Shown piece by piece: positions 55,116 through 64,000 of a stretch of 64,000 nt of DNA. The position numbers were made by a program, and so were the translations under genes. The stretch's first letter is position 1; each line of letters starts with the position of its first letter. The stretch covers positions 79,850,613 to 79,914,612 of the forward strand of contig OY829329.1 in the NCBI GenBank assembly GCA_963691655.1, in the 5' to 3' direction. Under the pieces are notes generated by a model. The model searched no databases. It saw only the letters and a program-made list of their open reading frames with translations, and was not told the origin of the DNA. Source of the DNA: Toxonevra muliebris. Its lineage: Eukaryota > Arthropoda > Insecta > Diptera > Pallopteridae.

Positions 55116-58100
55116 TTTTGTCAATAAAAAGTAAGTGTATAAAAAATCAACAAAGAAAAGGTGTCGCCTCTGTAACCTGCGAATTTTTGTTTGTATGCGT
55201 TCGAATTTTTTCTCATTTCGACTTTTGGAACCTGCCTGCGCTTGTGCCTGATGTGCAGAGAAAGAGCTTGCTTCTTTCATCATTTCGCATTAAACTTTTC
55301 CCTGTGGCTTCCTAGTATGGGCTCACATATAGAGTAACAAATATTGCTTAAAAACACTAGGACAAATGTGCTCCATTATCTTTATGCATACATTGAATAA
55401 TGTAACAAATAGTAAATGCTAATGAAACGAAATTTACATTTCAGAAAGAAATTATTGCTGATTGTACAAATTAAAAAGTCAGTAAAGTTTTTATATTTGT
55501 TGAAACAATTTCGTCTCAAAAAGTATTATATATATTAATAAAGACACGCTTTCTGCATTGAATTTGTCAACGAACCCAAAAACTACAGCTGCTTTTCATA
55601 TAACTATATTATACTTAGAGAATAAAAGTGCTCAAGATCAAGATCGTAGCCTCCTTCCCGCCTCTCACACTTCACAATATGTACGCTAGAAGGCACGCGT
55701 TCATTAAATTTACATTCACAATGCAGCAATATTGCACATGTCCTTTATAATTGCTACATATGAGCATTTATTCATACAAATCTAGTTACTCCTGCAAATT
55801 ATATGGCACACGCTACGTACACATGTACATAAGTACGTATGCATGAACATGACAGCTCAGCTCAAAGCTAACAAGAGAGTAAGCAACTGTATGTACCTTA
55901 AAGATCAGCCCTCAATCACAAGTAAATACTCGTACTCATAAGATTGCAAATAAATTTGTATTGTATTTGCGCCTTCCGGTATGTCAGGACGAAAATATAA
56001 CGTTGCCACCACACACAATAGCTGAACTATTTAAGACGTCGTTGTTCGAAAAACAGGATGCAATGTGTTTAACATTGCCTCACTTCTTGCTGTCACGATC
56101 ATCATTACTATTGACTTGATTATGAAGAAATTTCAATTAAATATTTTTCAGCTGCCGCCAACTCAATTGGGGGGTTTTTTACTCACTAAAAGCAGTGTCT
56201 AAGTATGTTCTTGTATTTATGGTGATCTTAACAAAGTGACATATGGATGAAATTCGCAAGGAAAAACACTTTAATGATCACTTTGGAGTGAACCGGTTCA
56301 CGCTGTAAGTACTTGTTTGAGTACGTATCCTTCATTATACTTGATATGCAAGAAAACAACGACATGTGCTATAATACCAGTTTAGTTTCATTTCACATAA
56401 TACTTTGCACATTTTCATGGGCGTTGCGCGAGATTTGATCCTTCAATGCCGTCTTGTTCGTACTCTTTTCAGAATAATATATATTTTGCTGTTTTTTAGA
56501 GAACAAAATCTGATTTTTAATTTACTATTGTAGTTTGGAATTTCAATTTCGCTTTCAAAACCGAAATTGCTACCGGAAACGTTTGTTCCTTTAGATGCGC
56601 GCACGCGGTCGGTCGTTGACACATTACCTTTTGTTCATTTTTGCGTTGATTTCATCAAATCGGAATCTTTTGGTTTTTGACGTAATATAAGCCTAAAATA
56701 CTTTGAATGAATATTTGTTGTTGTAGTTTGTAGTAGTATTTAGTAGTAAAGGTATTAGTACTCTACTACTCCTGTGCTTACAACATTGTGACGCGTGCAC
56801 AATTTCCGGTTAATTATAATTATTTTTAAAGGAATGAATAGTTGTTGTTTTTAGGTTTTGGTTCTACAGTCTACAATTGTTGCTGAAATGCGCACAACAC
56901 TCAAAAGAAAACGAAATTTTATTCTTTTCACTTTTTTATATACATATGTATACTATACATATAGGTATCACATAATAAATTCAATGCATATCTTGCTGTT
57001 GACGTGTGCTTAAACGTTATTCGCTTTTATCTTGATGTCAAATTCTTCCTTTATAAACTTTTTTGCCAGTGAAATTCTGTACAGTTTTATTAACGCTTTT
57101 GTGAAAAGTCTTTTTTCAAAACATTAAAATGGCTTACTCATTAATTGTTGTTTGTTCTCTTTGCAAAATTTTGGATTTATACAGATTTATAGCTGCCACG
57201 AGCTATAAAAACTACAATTAATATACAGTCGTATGATTTCAAGGAGTATTTCGTCTGTACTGCATTGGCAGCGGTTCTGAGGCAGTCGACCAATTCTTGG
57301 CCCATTTTTGGTTCTAGTAGCTTTTGCTTATTAAATTTCCTTTAGGTTTGTTAGGTTTGCTATTAAGTTGATGCGAAATGCCTACCAATGCAACGTTGCT
57401 AAAGTGCAGATTGCGGAAATTTGGCATCTTTTCAACAACAAACATATTACCTACTTCTGAGAGTCTGATTGCGAATTGATTAACAACTCTGAGAGCAAGA
57501 ATCCAAAATAATCCCATTATTTTTAAACTATTAAACTATTTCTAATATTTACATTGAACGCTCACACATAAGTGTAAAAAGAAGTCACACTTTCGCATCA
57601 ATGCGTGAATATCCATACTGTCTATTTTCAACATAATTTCAGTGTAAGACTTTTTTGGAGGCTAGGCTTCTAAGCTGGTGCATAATAGGAAAGCTTAAAG
57701 AAAAGAGGGAGGCTCATTAACTTTGTTACATAATTTCTTGGTTTTCTGTAAAATGGCCTTGCTTTCTTTACAAACTGCAATCAATTAAATGTAATCTCTA
57801 GGTAATTTAGCAATACATTGTTCCACCGTTTGTGAGTTAATGGGAGAGGATCCATCTCATCACTCTTCTTCCTGAGATTAGGTTTGTCCTAACTAAATAC
57901 TTCATCGGGGATTTGATAATAGATATGTGCATAAATCTAGATATTATCTTACCTTATCTTAAGTGTATTTTAAAGATACAAGTATTTTAAATGTACTTCT
58001 CATAGTAGTTTCTCTTTAATTTGCGGGTGTTAGGTAAAATTAACATCTTAATGAACTAATCAACTAAAAATTATAAGATTAAAGAATTATGCTTCGAAAT

Positions 58101-61100
58101 AAATAATGACAAGAATACAAAGAAAAACTATAAATGCAGTACAAATACAAACGATGCGGATGCATATAGACTTCTGGAAACATTTTGTGATCATTGAAAA
58201 AGAGATCAGATAAGGAAAAAGTAAATTGCAAGGCGGTTAATCTATTTAAACGTACTAAGTATAGAAAGTGTAGGACAATAAAGAGATCAGACGAATGGAC
58301 GGACGAATGAACGGACAATTACAAAACACTCAAACGATTTACAGATCAGAACGATGGATCAAAAGAAGCGGAAAGCGGCTGACAGTAGCACAAAATGAAT
58401 GAAAATCCGCATAATTGCGAGCATAAAAAATTCACAATATTTATGCACCTATGCTCAAAAAGAAAACGTTTTACAAAACTGATTATAATGAGAAAAAATT
58501 GTAACGTAGAGTTAAAATCCGAATGATGAATTGTGAAGAGACATTCATTAGCTGCATAGATCGAGTCGAAGAAATCGTAGGTATAAATGCGAATTGCTGC
58601 ATGCGGAACACTAAAAAGGGAAACATCCCTTAATCTGTGTGTTGGTAATCGGTAATACTTTAAATCTTTTGAACTTTATAAGCAAAAAAGAAGAAGAAAG
58701 AAGAATAAGGTTAACAAAATATTATTATAAATGTCCACAAAATTACCGGCAGACCCCCGACCCATATAAACACCAAAATCATGTTGTTTACTCTTGAATG
58801 AACGATGACAACAACTCAATAGAACAATTGTCCATGTACGGACAATTGTGTCTCAGGAACCAATAGTAGTGCAATTCATTCATCTTTATGTTTATCTTCA
58901 GTTATTGTACAAAAAATAACATAAATCACCCACACATGCACACACATAGCCATACATACAATAGAAACACATGCATATATACTAACTAAAAGTAGAGATT
59001 TTGCACTAATGTAACTGCGATTTACCGGATTACAACAATTGTATTATTTGGTCAAATATGTATGTAGAGCAATTGTTTCATTTGCAAATCGGATATAATA
59101 TAATATTGAACGTACACACACATGTCTTCGTACTTACATATACTCACATATTATATCCACGTATGCATCCACATTAGTTACATTGACAATTAAATTTTTA
59201 AGTCTCTAAGCCCAAGGCAGCTGCTGTGTTTCCCTCGAGTGCACATAGTTACTTGTGCATGTCTCTTGTCTATTGTTTGCTACTGCTCGCAACTAACTGT
59301 TCCATATTCCTTGTCCATGTCGTTGCCCATGTTTTCCTTCTTAGGCTTCATTATTTCTACTATCACAATTGTCATCTCGTTTTCAAAGTAACAACAATGC
59401 ACTGATCTTGTGTTTGTTCTATGCGCTGTAATCGCTTATATTTACCGCAGATTATGCAAGTTAGAATTATTTAAAACTTGGTTGTACTGTATTCTTCCGA
59501 CGATTGTATGTTACTAACTTCAATTTGTCAAAGGTTAAAATGGGCGGTTAAGGTGGGAAAGGTGTGAATTATTTTATTGGTTTAGTAATTTGTATTCTCT
59601 TTTCTCATTTGGTCGTCTATTGATGAGTTTAATTTTGGAGTTGAAGAATTGGTGTATAAATGTTTGGAAGAACTTAAAATCCCATTAGTCTATTCGTTAC
59701 AAATCTGGGCCCAAATACTCTCATATAACTACAAATTAAAAGTCTTATAGTCTTAAAACAAGCCCATTTCTGGATCTAAATCAATCTGAATTCACCATTT
59801 CCATTTCGTATAGAAACTAGATTATAGTAAATGCATAAAACAGCAAAATATATACTTTCTGTAAAGGTTAAACCGTTTAATCTTCATTCAAAACGGGAGG
59901 TTTTCAGGTACAGTTTCTTAATCCACAAAAAGTAGAAATTAATCTATCTGGAATATAGGGCCTTTATGGATTTTTTTTGCTTGACCCGGACCAAACAATT
60001 GACATCAACTTGGCCCAACATTGAAATGTCACGCTTTGCAATGTAGGGCCAATGTTGACTTCTTAACTGGAGCCAATGTGGGCATTACATCGATTTTCAC
60101 GATTTATCAACAACGCACAGGGTCTTTAGTAAAGCCAAACAATTTCTTTATCTGAAAACTTATTATGAATGGAAAGAAAAGATTTTCAAAACAATTGTAT
60201 CCTTTACTTATAAGTTTGCTTAATTAAAAGAAAAAAGAACAAAGAAAAATCGAATAAATAAAAAATTTGTGATTTGTTAGTTTTGTAAAAATTAAATTAA
60301 ATAGAAAAGATTAAACTTCGATCACAACTTCAGCTACTGGTCCTTCAAAATTTCCAAAAGTAACAGAAAATTCAAATGCTGCGGTAGTAAGAATTGGTAA
60401 CTATTCAAAATTATTAAAATTTTACCTAATTCATACTTTTAAGGTAAATTTTCGTAAAAGTATAAGCAATTAAGCCTGAAATCATAACCTAGACTACTTA
60501 TTAAATTTTCCAAAAAATAACAAAAATTTTGATTCGACGACTTCGACTTTAAACTATTAGATAAAAATAAGTTTTTTGTTAAGTTAAGGAAGCTTTCGTA
60601 TTGTTTCAGATTTCCGTAGCTTCCAAAAGTTTCCCAATTCACAACTTTTAAGCAGAATTTTCGTTGGAAAAGAACATCGACAACATCTCCTGTCAAAATT
60701 TCTATAAACAACAGAAAATTCGACTCCTTTTTCTTAACGTGCTTGTTTAAATACTTTCACACAATTTTTAAATATTTACTAGATTTTTTTGCTGCTGTGA
60801 GTGATGAAATTGAGCTAATTGCCCTCATAATTTCAGTCTTCATTGTCGGCCAAGTTCAAAGAAATCCAAAACATACAAGAGCAAATGTTTTGACAATCTC
60901 ATCTAAAATATGTATAAAATTTTCTTCAAATTATTATATCCATCATTTTGTGTTGCTGTTGTTATCGGGACAAGAGGATTAAGATGTTTTCTGGGCAGCA
61001 GCACCCGAAAATAATAAAGAAAAATTGGCAATTATCTACTTCACAAATTAGTGAAAATCCTTTTGTGGTGATTCGAATAGAATGTGGGAACTGAGTTGCT

Positions 61101-61773
61101 ACCATTTCTCAAAATTTTTTTTTGCCTTTACTTCTACTTTCAGTTGCACGCTGAAATGCAGAATAATTCTAAAATTTTTTATCTGTTTATCTATTATTCG
61201 GCTTTGTTGCAATTGTATAATTTGTTTGAGAAGTTTATACTTTTGTTGCTGTGAATTTCCAGAAATTGCACCTAACTCTGAACATATTTTCCGAGATATT
61301 GGAGATATTCTGCATATTGAAACTATTTGATATTGTTATACACATAAATTTTTTGCGGTATGGTTTTGTGGTTTTGCAAAAGAAAGTAGTTACAAAATTT
61401 TTATTCAGCAGCTGCTAACGTGTAGGTACCCATGTAGTGCGTGATTATGTAAAACAATTAGAATGTCGTAATTATAGCGGAGGATTTTGCTTAATTTGGT
61501 TTGGTCAGCAATGTTTAAATAGGATTAAAAATACCACAGTGATTGTGGCTTATCTTTTGTACGTATGCAGAACTATTTAATCAATATTTATAAATATTTG
61601 TTCATAAATGCAAATTTCATCACTAAAATTATGTGACGTCGGTTTTTCTAGTCATAAATTTGAAAATATTTTCATTTTATTTGATCAAAATCTTGTTATT
61701 ATAATAGCACAAGATTGCAAAATTAATTTGTTTTGAAATTATAGAAAATAAGTAGTGGTTTCCTATATACATT
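55116..61773. other. Intergenic or intronic, nothing recognised
   Basis: AT-rich DNA with many short simple repeats. No exon with supported splice sites, RNA gene or clear transposon was seen on either strand. Confidence 0.55.
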
Positions 61774-62270
61774 TGTTACGAAGTGTTACATGGGGAAGGG
61801 GGAGGGGGGATTGAGGGGGTCATCAACTGCGTTACGTAACGTCGATTTTATAATATCAAATACAGATGACTTTAAAAATGCACTAGTTTATAAAATTAAT
61901 TTTCTCCCGCTGAACTCGAAAATCATGGCTAAAATTTTGTTACAGATCATTTTGTGAGATATTGTAATTTTTTAATTTTTCAACTTTTTTAATAATTTCA
62001 AAATTATATCTCGGCCTTGAAACTAAATGAAAAGTATTGTGATAGGAAACACATAAAATCGGATTTTTAATTGGTTAACTGATTGAAAAGATATCGATAT
62101 AAATAGGTCAAATTAAAAATAAAGGAAGCAAATTTCATAAATTAAAATTTGTTACGTTAATAGGGGGAGGAGTTGGTGGGGGGAGCCGTTTTGTTACGAT
62201 GTGTTACGATCAGGGGGGAAGGGTTAAAATTGATCAAAAATTGTGTTACGTAATATATGGACGGCCCCTT
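61774..62270. mobile_element. Transposon fragment with GTTACGTAA motifs and G-runs
   Basis: Repeated TGTTACGAAGTGTTACA, TGCGTTACGTAACG and GTGTTACGTAATATATGGACG, ending in CGGCCCC. The GTTACGTAA...GGACGGCCCC end is one I associate with a widespread arthropod DNA-transposon family. The matching left end is not visible. G-runs at 61792-61819 fit a G-quadruplex pattern. Confidence 0.5.
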
Positions 62271-64000
62271 ATAATGAAACCAACCAGAAGTTCATAAATC
62301 TCGAGAAGTACGTTTAAATTCAAGTAAAATAGAACGCGTTATAGATTGCAACGGTTCAAAAGGTACCAGAAACTACGAAACTTATAAAAAATTGGTTTGC
62401 GTATTTTATAGACTGTAGAATATTATTATTTCTGCATTTTTAGGTTCCAAAATTCGAATGGTTTTAAAAATCGTTTCGAAAACCGACCTGCTATAGATCA
62501 AATGGAAAATATTAGAAATAAAATGAATAAAACCAACCACTATTATATTATTGAGTTAAAATTTGTCGAAATCTTAACGTGATAGAAAACTTCTCCATTC
62601 CAATAAGGGTTCAATGTACAAATATATTTCGATAACCGCTGCGAGTTTTTAATCATCAAGAACCTCGCAAGTATGGGTAATCAGTGAGAACTTCCTAATA
62701 CTTTAACACCTTCAAGACAACCTTTTAACTTATTCTGTCACATAAGGAAGACTTGAAATTTTCTATAAATTTTTGTTGACCAGTAAATCACATTATATGT
62801 ATGTGCTTGATATGAATACAATAGATTTGCAAACAGTGGCTAACATCCACCCATTGCCGGAAAAAAGCTTTAACCAACAATTTCCCCGAAACTGTTATCA
62901 TTTTATAATTGTATTTAATAGGCTTATAAATCATTTTAAAATGAAATTACAATAATTCTCGACATACGCTCACCAAAGTGCCAAAAACATACACAAGATT
63001 TTTTAATCCTTTCAATATTTTTTTCTAAATGAAACGATGTCAACACGGATTTTTGGATTTTTTTTCCATAACTGCTGCTAGTTTTCGAACTTAATTTCGA
63101 ATTAATAAGCATAATTATGACAAATGCAATAACTAGAAAGATGAAATGTCAATTTCAGCTAAAGTTGGCAAAGTCTATCATTATCAAAATGGAATTGCTA
63201 AGGAAAGCGTTTCACCCTTTTCCACTCCCTTACTCCAAAACATGTCACTTTATTTTAATCCCATTTGCAGTGCAAAGTAATTATGACATTTCTAAATTCT
63301 TTTTCGAATTTGTACTCAGTACTTAGTAGTAGTATGTAAGTAGTACGAGTTTTATTCACCGCTTAACAATTTGTATAAAAGACATGGCTTTCTATTCGAT
63401 GAATGAAGGAAAGGGTGATGATGATGATGGTGTTGGCATATTTTACCACCCTCTCTTAGCCTAACTCCTCTTGGCAAAACTTAACAAAGTTTTAACCATT
63501 TTGTTATTGTTAGAATGTCCTCCTTTAATCGGTTTGTTTGTGACATTTGTATTGCTTCCGTATTATTTTTACAATGATGATGACGATGATGATTTCTATG
63601 ATTTTGCTGAGAAGGATTTTTTTTTTGACTTTGGTTTGTATTCGCCCTTCCTTGCAAACGATTTTCGTTTCATACTTCAATAGCAATAGAAGGTGTGGCT
63701 GTGGCTGTTGAGGTTTATTGTCTATGTGAAGTAACAGCATCGATCGGTGGATGGATGGGTGGGTGGTTAGATAAATGTGTATTTACGTATGTGTGTATAT
63801 TGATGGTGTCTCTTAAGTGCTCTCAAACAAAAAGAACACATTTATTCGTTTTTTTTTTTCTTTTTCCTTACATTTTGTTTTCTACGTAGATATTTTTTCG
63901 TCTTTCAATGTAGTAGATGTAAGTATTTTTTGCGAGTGTGAATTGTAATTACAGTGAAATCAGCTTTTAGCACTTCCTCTCCTTTCACTGGTTATTCGTA
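62271..64000. other. Intergenic or intronic, nothing recognised
   Basis: AT-rich DNA with GAT/GATGAT runs near 63415-63432 and 63575-63592. Frames seen are short and low-complexity. Confidence 0.55.

Overview
The window looks like AT-rich nuclear DNA from a fly (Diptera, probably a brachyceran). The evidence is a dynein gene with mostly 54-150 nt GT-AG introns, a eukaryotic tRNA gene, and many insect-type transposon fossils (hAT, piggyBac-like, jockey-like non-LTR, tRNA-derived SINEs). The species cannot be fixed from sequence alone.

One protein-coding gene is certain. Positions 4099-21228 on the minus strand hold the first 26 coding exons of an axonemal outer-arm dynein heavy chain of the DNAH5/DNAH8 group (Drosophila CG9492 / kl-3 relatives). 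I placed every exon boundary by hand. All introns are GT-AG, all phases agree, and the exons sum to 8807 nt (2935 codons plus 2 nt) with no internal stop. They encode the tail, the linker and AAA1, AAA2 and AAA3, and stop just before the AAA4 P-loop. The rest of the motor (AAA4, stalk, AAA5, AAA6, C-terminus) must lie beyond the left edge, across an intron longer than 4 kb.

Three introns inside the gene are long because of mobile elements. Intron 4 holds two tRNA-derived SINEs in inverted orientation, intron 9 holds a fold-back element, and intron 10 holds a decayed hAT transposase and a piggyBac-like end. Intron 23 is short but contains a near-perfect 34-bp-stem hairpin of pre-miRNA size.

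From 21.2 to 64 kb I find no complete protein gene. This stretch contains an isolated tRNA-Arg(UCU) gene (52133-52205), two hAT-type elements with recognisable ends and 8-bp target duplications (22038-23295 and 54096-55107), a second copy of the first one (48441 to about 49925), a piggyBac-like MITE (23399-23809), hairpin MITEs, degenerate non-LTR fragments (28890-29290 minus, 33909-34760 plus), a 40-bp minisatellite with internal dyad symmetry, G-rich runs, and one orphan exon-like block (50658-50843 minus). The rest is unassigned AT-rich intergenic or intronic DNA.
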